DNA of 22,756 nucleotides, taken from contig URDQ01000024.1 in assembly GCA_900546675.1 (NCBI GenBank), positions 1 through 22,756 of the forward strand. The letters are read 5' to 3'. Positions 1-6,276 of the stretch are shown piece after piece. The notes below the pieces were generated by a model. It searched no databases, was not told the DNA's origin, and worked only from the letters and a program-made list of their open reading frames with translations. The position numbers and the translations under genes were made by a program. The first letter of the stretch is position 1. Each line of letters begins with the position of its first letter. The DNA is from an uncultured Porphyromonas sp. GTDB lineage: Bacteria > Bacteroidota > Bacteroidia > Bacteroidales > Porphyromonadaceae.

Positions 1-2
1 AG

Positions 3-75
3 TCGGGATGAGAAGACTCGAACTTCCGACCTCCACGTCCCGAACGTGGCGCGCTACCAACTGTGCTACATCCCG
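3..75 (-). tRNA. tRNA-Pro, anticodon CGG
   Basis: On the minus strand this folds into a full cloverleaf. The acceptor stem is CGGGATG/CATCCCG with discriminator A, the anticodon stem is CCACG/CGTGG, the loop is TTCGGGA (anticodon CGG, reading proline CCG), and the T loop is TTCGAGT. The C1:G72 pair and A73 are the usual bacterial proline form. CCA is not encoded, since the two bases after A73 are CT. The D stem GCAC/GCGC carries an A12-C23 mismatch; the other stems pair fully apart from a G-U at 49-65. Confidence 0.96.
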
Positions 76-120
76 AGAGAGACTACCGCCCCATAGGCGA
101 CTCGCCCCCACTTGTGACTG

Positions 121-128
121 CAAAGGTA
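121..128 (-). promoter_or_regulatory. -7 box of the tRNA-Pro promoter
   Basis: The minus strand reads TACCTTTG, an exact match to the Bacteroidetes -7 consensus TAnnTTTG, 45 bases upstream of the tRNA 5' end. I see no clear -33 TTG at 19-21 bases, so the call rests on the -7 box and position. Confidence 0.5.
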
Positions 129-272
129 CTAAATAATGCGACACCACCTACTGCTCCGTCCAGCCTAGATTGCGGTTGCTGATGAAAGTATTTGTACATT
201 TGTGGCGTATCCTTGCAAGATTTGTGAGTTACACCGCAAGAAATCAGCTATTAGTCACACAACATAAGTTAC

Positions 273-782
273 ATGACACAGAAAACATTGCTTATCGCAC
301 TTATCGTTAGCTTCCTGAGCGTTTGTAGTCTAGAGGCGCAAAGGACGGCGGGACGCCGTGAGGTCACTGGTACGCTTAGCCTCTCGGCTGTTGCCGCTGA
401 AGGAGGAATTGGTGTTTTCAACGTACTAGTTAACCCCTCTATAGGTTGGTTCGTCAAGGACAACCTCTCCGTAGGAGCTACGATCCACTACGAGGGCACT
501 AGTGAGCTGGGAGGACTCGGACTAGGACCGCAGGTCGCTTACTACTTCCCCTCCCAGAATAACTTGAACTTCTTTTTGAATGCCTTCGGAGGTCTCCAAA
601 TGATTCACTTCTCGGGCTACAACTTCATCGGCGGTGCCATCGGAGTCGGTGCTGGTCTCTCTTGCGACATCACTCCCCGTGTAGCATGGCGATCCGGCAT
701 TAACTACAAGATGGGTATCTACTCAGGGCCCAGCTTAATTCATCGCATAGGTCTGGACATGGGCTTTTCGGTCAACTTCTAG
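273..782 (+). CDS. Small outer-membrane beta-barrel protein
   Basis: This 169-residue protein starts with a signal peptide (hydrophobic residues 5-18, likely cleavage near CSLEAQ, 18-23). The mature part is rich in glycine and in alternating hydrophobic and polar residues, with strand-like segments such as GWFVKDNLSVGATIHYEG and GIGVFNVLVNPSIGW, and ends in an aromatic (SVNF), the typical C-terminal signature of outer-membrane barrels. Size and pattern fit a small 8-stranded OmpA/OmpX- or OmpW-like barrel. No OmpA peptidoglycan-binding domain is present. It is transcribed divergently from tRNA-Pro and has no obvious operon partner, since the next gene has its own promoter. The start is the first ATG and gives an intact signal peptide. 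A near-match to a -7 box (AAGATTTG, about 214-221) lies upstream but is not convincing. Ligand and role unknown. Confidence 0.8.
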   Translation: MTQKTLLIALIVSFLSVCSLEAQRTAGRREVTGTLSLSAVAAEGGIGVFNVLVNPSIGWFVKDNLSVGATIHYEGTSELGGLGLGPQVAYYFPSQNNLNFFLNAFGGLQMIHFSGYNFIGGAIGVGAGLSCDITPRVAWRSGINYKMGIYSGPSLIHRIGLDMGFSVNF

Positions 783-820
783 CGTCTAGAGAACTCTCTA
801 TCGTGTGACGATAAATTCAG

Positions 821-849
821 TTGGGTTAGGGTTCTATTTCGTACCTTTG
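821..849 (+). promoter_or_regulatory. Promoter of the acyl-CoA ligase gene
   Basis: TTG at 821-823, an 18-base spacer, then TACCTTTG at 842-849. This is a good match to the Bacteroidetes primary-sigma promoter (TTG, about 19, TAnnTTTG), 33 bases before the ATG at 883, with AGGAG at 869-873 as ribosome binding site. Confidence 0.7.
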
Positions 850-882
850 CGCCACACGCTTACACAATAGGAGATAGTACCT

Positions 883-2589
883 ATGTATCCAGACAATCTC
901 ATCAAGGCCTACGAGGCGAGCTTCAGAGAGCACTTCCGACAGCCAGCTCTCTCGGACTACGCCACTGGCTACACCATATCTTATCGCGACTTAGCGCTAC
1001 AGATAGCGCACCTACACTATATATATAAGGAGACCGGCATACAGCGCGGTGATCGCATCGCTCTGATGGGTGCCGACTCGGTCCACTGGTGCGTCATCTT
1101 TATGGCTACGATCACTTACGGTGCTGTGATCGTCCCCATACTGCAGGACTTCAACGTCGAGGACGCTAAGACGATCATCAATCACAGCGAGGCGAAGCTG
1201 CTCTTTATAGATGACCTTATCTTGGCAAAGCTCAATCCTGAGGAGGATCTGCCGATGGTGCAGACCATCTTTGACATCAAGAAGATCACGTGGCGCTATG
1301 CTCGCTCAGGGATGCCGTACGACTATAAGCGACTCCTTCCCTTTGCTCCTTTTGTGGCACGCTTTTACCCCAAGGGATTTCGTCGTACCGACATTGTCTA
1401 CCCCGAGGTGGGCAATGATGAGCTGGTTGTGATTAACTACACCTCAGGGACGACCGGCTTTAGCAAAGGGGTACTGATCACTGCGGGCAATTTGGCAGGC
1501 AATGCCCTCTATGCGCAGAAGCTCGACCTTATATATAGCGGTGAGCAGATCATCTGCTTCCTCCCACTGGCACACACGTACAGCTGCGCCTTCAACATGC
1601 TCGCAACCCTTTACATAGGTGTCCACACCTATATCCTAGGCAAGGTGCCTTCGCCCAAGATCTTGATGAAAGCCTTTGCCGAGATACGCCCCGTGCTGAT
1701 CATCTCGGTGCCACTCATCTTGGAGAAGATCTACAAGCAGTCTATCGTGCCGGTCCTAGAGCGCCCAGCTATCAAGGTGCTCCTACGCGTCCCGTTCCTA
1801 CGCAAGCTGGTCTACCGAGTGATCCGCAAGAAGCTCACCGATGGCCTCGGGGGCAACTTCCGCGAGGTGATCGTCGGGGGAGCTCCGCTCTCTACGGAGG
1901 TCGCAGCCTTCCTGCATCGTATCGGCTTCCCGCTCACTGTCGGCTACGGTATGACCGAGTGCGCTCCGCTCATCTCTTACAGCAACCATCGTCGCTGGGC
2001 GCCACTCTCTGCGGGACGCGCTCTGCCACACATGGAGATACGCATCGAGGTGCCAGAAGACTTTGATCAGCCCTTAGCTCCAGGTGTCGGCGAGATACAG
2101 GTGCGCGGTGACAATGTCTGCCTCGGCTACAACAAGCTTCCCGAGATCAATAAGCTCCTCTTTACCTCAGACGGCTGGATGCGTACGGGTGACCTAGGAC
2201 GTCTAGACAAGCGAGGCAACCTCTTTATCCTCGGTCGCTCCAAGACGATGATCCTAGGGGCTAATGGGCAAAACATCTACCCCGAGGAGATCGAGGCGAA
2301 GCTCAATAACCTGCACTTTGTGGCGGAGAGTCTGGTTTATCAGAAGAATGGCCGTCTTGAGGCGCTTGTCTATCCCGACGAACTGGCAGCCAAGCAGGCG
2401 GGGATAACTATCGAAGAGGCTTGGGAGCAGATCAAAGATCAGCGTAAGCAGCTCAATGCTAAGCTTGGCTCCTACGAGATGGTGACTAAGTTTGTCCTCC
2501 AGAGGACTCCCTTCATCAAGTCGCCCAAGCGCAGCATCAAGAGATACCTATATAAGGAAGGCGTTGAGGTGACACAGATGGATAGATAG
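883..2589 (+). CDS. AMP-binding (long-chain fatty acid-CoA ligase family) protein
   Basis: A 568-residue member of the ANL adenylating enzyme superfamily, expected to activate a carboxylic acid with ATP to an acyl-AMP and transfer it to CoA. Motifs visible in order: the P-loop YTSGTTGFSKG (186-196), the GYGMTE motif (354-359), the hinge region GWMRTGD (431-437), and GRSKTMILGANGQNIYPEE (451-469), including the segment expected to carry the C-terminal-domain residues. Length and order fit a full FadD/AMP-dependent synthetase of the Bacteroidetes type. Chain-length preference cannot be read from the sequence. No signal peptide; cytosolic or membrane-associated. The start is supported by an AGGAG nine bases upstream and by the promoter at 821-849. 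The next gene starts 1 nt after its stop, so the two are very likely co-transcribed. Confidence 0.93.
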   Translation: MYPDNLIKAYEASFREHFRQPALSDYATGYTISYRDLALQIAHLHYIYKETGIQRGDRIALMGADSVHWCVIFMATITYGAVIVPILQDFNVEDAKTIINHSEAKLLFIDDLILAKLNPEEDLPMVQTIFDIKKITWRYARSGMPYDYKRLLPFAPFVARFYPKGFRRTDIVYPEVGNDELVVINYTSGTTGFSKGVLITAGNLAGNALYAQKLDLIYSGEQIICFLPLAHTYSCAFNMLATLYIGVHTYILGKVPSPKILMKAFAEIRPVLIISVPLILEKIYKQSIVPVLERPAIKVLLRVPFLRKLVYRVIRKKLTDGLGGNFREVIVGGAPLSTEVAAFLHRIGFPLTVGYGMTECAPLISYSNHRRWAPLSAGRALPHMEIRIEVPEDFDQPLAPGVGEIQVRGDNVCLGYNKLPEINKLLFTSDGWMRTGDLGRLDKRGNLFILGRSKTMILGANGQNIYPEEIEAKLNNLHFVAESLVYQKNGRLEALVYPDELAAKQAGITIEEAWEQIKDQRKQLNAKLGSYEMVTKFVLQRTPFIKSPKRSIKRYLYKEGVEVTQMDR

Positions 2590-2590
2590 T

Positions 2591-3202
2591 ATGGCTGAGC
2601 CAACTTATCGTATCGAGGGAACGCTCCGTCAGCTACCTCTAGAGGACTATATGGCGGGGTACTTCGACCCTGATCGATTCTTCGCACTGTGCGAGCATTG
2701 TCCTACTTACCTGACCAATTGGTCTTGCCCGCCCTTTACCTATGATGTGCGTGAGGCACTAGCACGCTACCGCTACGCTCATATCCTCGTGCATCGTGTC
2801 ACGCCCGACGAGCAGTCGTGGGCGGCGTGTCAGCCCGCTGAGGTGGGGGACTACTGCTTTCGCCTGATGGGTGCCGTACGGGATCGTATCGACCCGCTCC
2901 TCTATCAGCTAGAGCGACAGCATGCGGGGAGTCGGCTCTTTACGGCTGGTCGCTGTCGGCTCTGCCAGCCACAAGCCTGCACACGCAGTGCTGGCGAGCC
3001 TTGCCGTCATCCCGACCAGATGCGCTCGTCGCTCGAGTCGTGGGGCTTCGACCTGAGTGGCACCACAGAGCGACTAGCGGGTATCTCGATGGTGTGGGGC
3101 GAGGAGGGGCATCCGCCACGCTACCTCACGATGGTCTCGGCGCTCCTCTCGGCAGAGCCAGTTCCTGCGGAGGACTTTGAGAGGTTAGAGGTTAGATATT
3201 AG
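2591..3202 (+). CDS. DUF2284 cysteine-rich metal-binding protein
   Basis: A 203-residue protein with the DUF2284 pattern: an N-terminal CEHCPTYLTNWSCPP block (C34, C37, C46) and a second cluster C122, C125, C130, C138 leading into CRHPDQMRSSLESWG. Family members are predicted metal-binding proteins, perhaps binding an Fe-S cluster; no reaction is known to me. There is no signal peptide. It begins one base after the acyl-CoA ligase stop, which suggests translational coupling and perhaps a shared pathway, but a functional link is only inferred. The last six codons and the stop fall inside a 7-bp repeat array, so the C-terminal residues RLEVRY are repeat-encoded and probably not conserved. Confidence 0.85.
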   Translation: MAEPTYRIEGTLRQLPLEDYMAGYFDPDRFFALCEHCPTYLTNWSCPPFTYDVREALARYRYAHILVHRVTPDEQSWAACQPAEVGDYCFRLMGAVRDRIDPLLYQLERQHAGSRLFTAGRCRLCQPQACTRSAGEPCRHPDQMRSSLESWGFDLSGTTERLAGISMVWGEEGHPPRYLTMVSALLSAEPVPAEDFERLEVRY

Positions 3203-3212
3203 AGATTAGGGG
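3185..3212 (+). repeat. Heptad repeat array 1 (TTAGAGR-type)
   Basis: Four in-phase 7-bp units: TTAGAGG, TTAGATA, TTAGAGA, TTAGGGG. The DUF2284 stop codon lies in the third unit. Related arrays are at 10418-10452 and 15404-15438 on the opposite strand. Confidence 0.8.
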
Positions 3213-3233
3213 GAGGCTCTGCTCTTTATTTTG

Positions 3234-3241
3234 TAACTTTG
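3234..3241 (+). promoter_or_regulatory. -7 box of the pta-ackA promoter
   Basis: TAACTTTG matches TAnnTTTG, 45 bases before the pta ATG. There is no TTG at the expected -33 distance; that position is G-rich. It starts 21 bases after heptad array 1 ends. Confidence 0.5.
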
Positions 3242-3286
3242 TGGAGCTAAAGACTGCACAACAATATAAACTTATCATACACCTCT

Positions 3287-4294
3287 ATGGAACTACTTCA
3301 AAAGAACGTACAGCGCGCTAAGGCTAACAAGCAGCGCATTGTACTCCCCGAGGGTCTCGAGCCTCGTACTCTCCAAGCTGCTGATCGCGTTATCGCTGAC
3401 GGCATTGCTCACATCATCCTTCTAGGCAACCCCGCCGAGATCCAAGCTAAGGCTGCTGAGCTAGGACTCAAGCATATCGATCAGGCTGAGATCATCGATC
3501 CGCAAAACCACGCACGTCGTGAGGCTTACCGCGACCTCCTGATGGAGCTGCGCAAGGCTAAGGGTATGACCCGTGAGCAGGCTGACGAGCTAGTGGTCAA
3601 TCCGCTTTACCTTGCCTGCCTGATGATCAAGTCTGGCGACGCTGACGGTGAGGTGGCTGGCGCACACAATACGACGGGCAACGTGCTTCGTCCCGCACTC
3701 CAGCTCATCAAGACACGTCCAGGACTCAAGGTAGTCAGTGGCGCATTCCTCATCTTCTCTCCGCTTCAGGAGTATGGCGAGAACGGCTTCTTCATCTTTG
3801 CTGACTGCGCCGTCACGCCCAATCCTGACAGCAACGAGCTCGCACAGATCGCTATCGCTTCTGCCGACACGGCTCGTAGCATCGGCGATATGGAGCCACG
3901 CATTGCCCTCCTGAGCTACTCTACAAAGGGCTCTGCCAAGAGCGAGATGATCGACAAGGTTACCGAGGCTTACAAGATCGCTAAGGAGATGGCTCCTGAC
4001 CTACTCATCGATGGTGAGCTACAGGCAGACGCAGCTATCGTGAGCAAGATCGCTGAGCTCAAGGCTCCCGAGAGCCCCGTAGCTGGCAAGGCTAACGTCC
4101 TCGTCTTCCCGAACCTAGAGGTGGGCAACGTCGCTTACAAGCTCGTCGAGCGTCTCGGTCGTGCTACTGCTGTCGGTCCTATCCTACAGGGTATGGCTGC
4201 TCCAGTCAATGACCTCAGCCGTGGCTGCTCTGTAGAGGATGTCTACAACGTGATCACGATCACTTGCAACCAGGCTATCGCAGCTAAGAAGTAA
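3287..4294 (+). CDS. pta: Phosphate acetyltransferase
   Basis: Converts acetyl-CoA and phosphate to acetyl phosphate and CoA in the cytosol, the first step of acetate formation. The 335-residue length is that of the short, single-domain Pta; the N-terminal extension and DRTGG domain of the long E. coli form are absent. Recognisable family blocks include IVLPEGLEPRTLQAAD near the N-terminus, GAHNTTGNVLRPALQ in the middle and GPILQGMAAPVNDLSRGCS near the C-terminus, where the conserved Ser-Arg pair of the active site lies. The gene is followed 38 bases later by ackA, the expected partner, with no terminator between. Phosphate butyryltransferase is a related family, but the C-terminal NDLSRGCSVED block and the ackA neighbour favour Pta. 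Confidence 0.97.
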   Translation: MELLQKNVQRAKANKQRIVLPEGLEPRTLQAADRVIADGIAHIILLGNPAEIQAKAAELGLKHIDQAEIIDPQNHARREAYRDLLMELRKAKGMTREQADELVVNPLYLACLMIKSGDADGEVAGAHNTTGNVLRPALQLIKTRPGLKVVSGAFLIFSPLQEYGENGFFIFADCAVTPNPDSNELAQIAIASADTARSIGDMEPRIALLSYSTKGSAKSEMIDKVTEAYKIAKEMAPDLLIDGELQADAAIVSKIAELKAPESPVAGKANVLVFPNLEVGNVAYKLVERLGRATAVGPILQGMAAPVNDLSRGCSVEDVYNVITITCNQAIAAKK

Positions 4295-4332
4295 TTCATC
4301 ACTTACTCCCTTCCCTTTACTAAAGATAAATT

Positions 4333-5529
4333 ATGATCGTACTAGTCCTTAACTGTGGCAGCTCGTCTGTCAAGTATTCACTATATGATATGCCCGAGGC
4401 TCGTATCCTCGCTTCAGGCGGTATTGAGAAGCTCGGCCTGCCCGACTCTTTCATTAAGTTTAAGACGACCGACGGCAAGAAGGTACAGATAGACCGTCCG
4501 CTACCGGAGCACACGGTAGCTGTCGAGTTTATCCTCGAGATCCTGACGAAGTCTGAGTACGCTGTCCTGGACAGTGTAGACCAGATCGAGGCTGTGGGTC
4601 ACCGTCTCGTACATGGTGGTGAGGCTATCAATAAGAGCGTCCTCATCAATGACGAGGTGATCGAGCAGGTCAAGCGTGTCTCTGACCTCGCTCCACTGCA
4701 CAACCCACCCTCACTGAAGGGTATCGACGCTATCACGAAGCTCCTTCCGAAGGTGCAGCAGGTAGCTGTCTTTGATACGGCCTTCCACCAGACGATGCCT
4801 GCATATACCTATATGTATGCACTACCTTACGAGTACTATGAGAAGTACGGGGTACGTCGCTACGGCTTCCACGGAACAAGCCACCGCTACATCAGCCATC
4901 GTGCTTGCGAGACCCTTGGGAAGGACTTTGACAAGACACGCATCATCACCTGCCACATCGGCAATGGCGCTTCGATCGCAGCCGTATGCAATGGCAAGGT
5001 GCTCGACACCTCTATGGGCTTGACCCCTACAGATGGTCTGATGATGGGTACTCGCTGCGGAAGCATCGACCCAGGTATCGTGCCCTTCATTATGGAGCGT
5101 GAGAAGATGACTCCGAGCGACTTCTCGACGATGGTCAATAAGCAGAGCGGTGTACTCGGCATCAGCGGTGTCTCCTCCGATATGCGTGACGTAGAGCAGG
5201 CTGCCGAGGCTGGCAACGAGCGTGCTAAGCTCGCGCTCGAGATGTATCGCTACCGTATCAAGAAGTACATCGGAGCCTACGCAGCTGCTATGGGCGGTGT
5301 CGATGTCATCGTCTTCACGGGCGGTGTCGGCGAAAACGACCAGACAACTCGTGAGGCAGTAGTCTCTGGACTTGAGTTCATGGGCGTAGAGTTTGACTCA
5401 GCAGTCAATCGCTCTAGCCGTGGCGAGGAGAAGGTACTCTCTAAGCCCTCTAGCCGTGTGACCGTCATCTGCGTCCCCACCGATGAAGAGCTGATGATAG
5501 CACGTGACACGATGGATCTCGTCAAGTAA
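4333..5529 (+). CDS. ackA: Acetate kinase
   Basis: Transfers the phosphate of acetyl phosphate to ADP, yielding acetate and ATP by substrate-level phosphorylation. The 398-residue protein is a full-length ASKHA-fold kinase. Residues expected to be catalytic are present: N7 in LVLNCGSSSVKYSLYD, R91 in GHRLVHGGE, D148 in VFDTAFHQTMP, H180 in GFHGTSH, R241 in GTRCGSIDPG, and the C-terminal Glu in PTDEELMIARDT (385). The nucleotide-binding block GGVGEND is at 330-336. It follows pta in the standard order and is the last gene of the unit, with two hairpin terminators after it. No anomalies seen. Confidence 0.98.
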   Translation: MIVLVLNCGSSSVKYSLYDMPEARILASGGIEKLGLPDSFIKFKTTDGKKVQIDRPLPEHTVAVEFILEILTKSEYAVLDSVDQIEAVGHRLVHGGEAINKSVLINDEVIEQVKRVSDLAPLHNPPSLKGIDAITKLLPKVQQVAVFDTAFHQTMPAYTYMYALPYEYYEKYGVRRYGFHGTSHRYISHRACETLGKDFDKTRIITCHIGNGASIAAVCNGKVLDTSMGLTPTDGLMMGTRCGSIDPGIVPFIMEREKMTPSDFSTMVNKQSGVLGISGVSSDMRDVEQAAEAGNERAKLALEMYRYRIKKYIGAYAAAMGGVDVIVFTGGVGENDQTTREAVVSGLEFMGVEFDSAVNRSSRGEEKVLSKPSSRVTVICVPTDEELMIARDTMDLVK

Positions 5530-5569
5530 AGCGAGACACGCAGCTCGTCACAAGACGACAAAATAAAAG

Positions 5570-5603
5570 GTAGGGGCGGACATCGACAGATGTTCGCCCC
5601 TAC
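5570..5603 (+). terminator. Rho-independent terminator after ackA
   Basis: A 15-bp stem (5570-5584 with 5589-5603, one G-U pair) with the tetraloop gaca, followed by TTTATTA. An A-rich run precedes it, so it could also work on the minus strand. Confidence 0.85.
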
Positions 5604-5635
5604 TTTATTATAGGTCGTTGAGGTTGTCGCACAAC

Positions 5636-5679
5636 AGCCACGTGGAGAACGTCAAACCTCCACGTGGCTATTTTTTATT
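5636..5679 (+). terminator. Second hairpin terminator, built from CCACGTGG
   Basis: Perfect 12-bp stem AGCCACGTGGAG (5636-5647) with CTCCACGTGGCT (5658-5669) and a 10-base loop, followed directly by ATTTTTTATT. It has the shape of an intrinsic terminator but belongs by sequence to the CCACGTGG repeat family that continues to about 5800. Confidence 0.7.
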
Positions 5680-5777
5680 CCCCACGTGGACGAGAAACAT
5701 TTCCTCCGAAGTTTCATTTCGTTCCTCCGAAGTTTTATCTCGTCTCTACGTGGAAAATGTTTCTTCGCCACGTGGGG
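5680..5777. repeat. 98-bp inverted-repeat element with CCCCACGTGG ends
   Basis: Left arm 5680-5702 and right arm 5755-5777 are imperfect inverted repeats (20 of 23 positions pair; the three mismatches are adjacent). Both ends are CCCCACGTGG/CCACGTGGGG. The interior holds a tandem 21-bp repeat (5701-5742) and another TACGTGG. No transposase or open reading frame lies inside. It resembles a REP/MITE-like intergenic element. Confidence 0.75.
5701..5742 (+). repeat. Tandem 21-bp repeat, two units
   Basis: Units 5701-5721 and 5722-5742 both begin TTCCTCCGAAGTTT and differ at 2 of 21 positions. The first unit recurs exactly, inverted, at 14515-14535. Confidence 0.9.
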
Positions 5778-6000
5778 ATTTGAGAATATCCACGTAGGGA
5801 GCTATTTCTTCTGAGTCAAAAGCGTATCGAGTCACGAGAAAGCTGCTCTATGAGGTGCCAGCAGAGAGTCCCCTCCTCAGTAGCTCTCAAGTGCAAATCG
5901 GTAGCAAGAGCCGCCAGATGAGCGTATAGCTAGAGAAAACGAGTGTTGCCATCGATCGATTATTTCAGCGGATTACCTAATAGGTAGTATTGAACATTTG

Positions 6001-6276
6001 TTACTCACTACCGATATACCTACTATCTGCTAGCTTTTGTCGTGAGCCATTGTAAGCCCGTGCTGTACCTTTGTGATAGGAATCTGCTGGGTAGTCGGCA
6101 GGCTTCACAAGATGTTGCGTAGCAGAGGATTTGCTTCCGTCTTTAGCGCCATTTTCCTCTTTGCCACAGCTCATCTTGAGGTACGCTAAACAATGCAAGG
6201 GACACCAATAAAGCTCTCCCGTCGTTTGATTTACGACAATGTCAAACACACTATAATAATATATGAAACGATTCAT
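6001..6276 (-). CDS. Possible small hypothetical protein, antisense to the porin leader
   Basis: A 91-residue frame starting MNRFIYYYSVFDIVV. It has a plausible ribosome binding site (AGGAG, 7 bases before the ATG). Three cysteines lie at residues 25, 29 and 37, and the C-terminal half is polar with no recognisable domain. I do not recognise the protein. The start overlaps the first 14 bases of the divergent porin gene, and the AGGAG lies inside the porin signal-peptide codons, which argues against it. It could also be chance, since the region is otherwise the porin 5' leader. An upstream extension of the frame to 6381 runs further into the porin gene and is less likely. Confidence 0.25.
   Translation of the reverse strand: MNRFIYYYSVFDIVVNQTTGELYWCPLHCLAYLKMSCGKEENGAKDGSKSSATQHLVKPADYPADSYHKGTARAYNGSRQKLADSRYIGSE
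6066..6073 (+). promoter_or_regulatory. Candidate -7 box of the porin-imelysin operon
   Basis: TACCTTTG matches TAnnTTTG exactly. The nearest upstream TTTTG (6035-6039) is 26 bases away, too far for a standard -33. If used, the 5' leader would be about 180 bases. This is the only exact -7 match I found between ackA and the porin ATG. Confidence 0.4.
6221..6247 (+). promoter_or_regulatory. Overlapping inverted repeats upstream of the porin start
   Basis: GTCGT-N7-ACGAC (6221-6237) and GTTTGA-N12-TCAAAC (6224-6247) are both perfect and overlap, ending 15 bases before the ATG at 6263. They could be an operator or two alternative leader hairpins. The half-sites are short, so chance is possible. 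Confidence 0.35.

Larger units (their letters stand above)
5778..6262. other. Gene-poor stretch and leader of the porin operon
   Basis: From 5778 to about 5800 the CCACGT repeats fade out (last copy TCCACGTAGGG near 5789). From 5800 to 6000 I see no gene or clear structure. From 6001 to 6262 there is a candidate promoter (6066-6073), a tiny plus-strand reading frame (6112-6189, 25 codons with a hydrophobic middle, unsupported), a possible minus-strand gene (6001-6276) and overlapping inverted repeats just before the porin start. Confidence 0.6.

Noticed and set aside
791..810. Terminator after the small outer-membrane barrel gene
   Set aside because: The only hairpin (TAGAGA/TCTCTA) has a two-base loop and no U-run.
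5636..5800. CRISPR-like array made of CCACGTGG and the 21-bp units
   Set aside because: Units lie directly in tandem or at irregular spacing, there are no spacers of constant length and no cas genes nearby.
6112..6189. 25-codon leader peptide with a hydrophobic middle
   Set aside because: No ribosome binding site and no stalling motif; too short to tell from chance. Kept only as a remark in the leader entry.
6221..6247. Fur box for the porin-imelysin operon
   Set aside because: The inverted repeats do not resemble the GATAATGATAATCATTATC-type pattern; an iron-responsive site is not supported.
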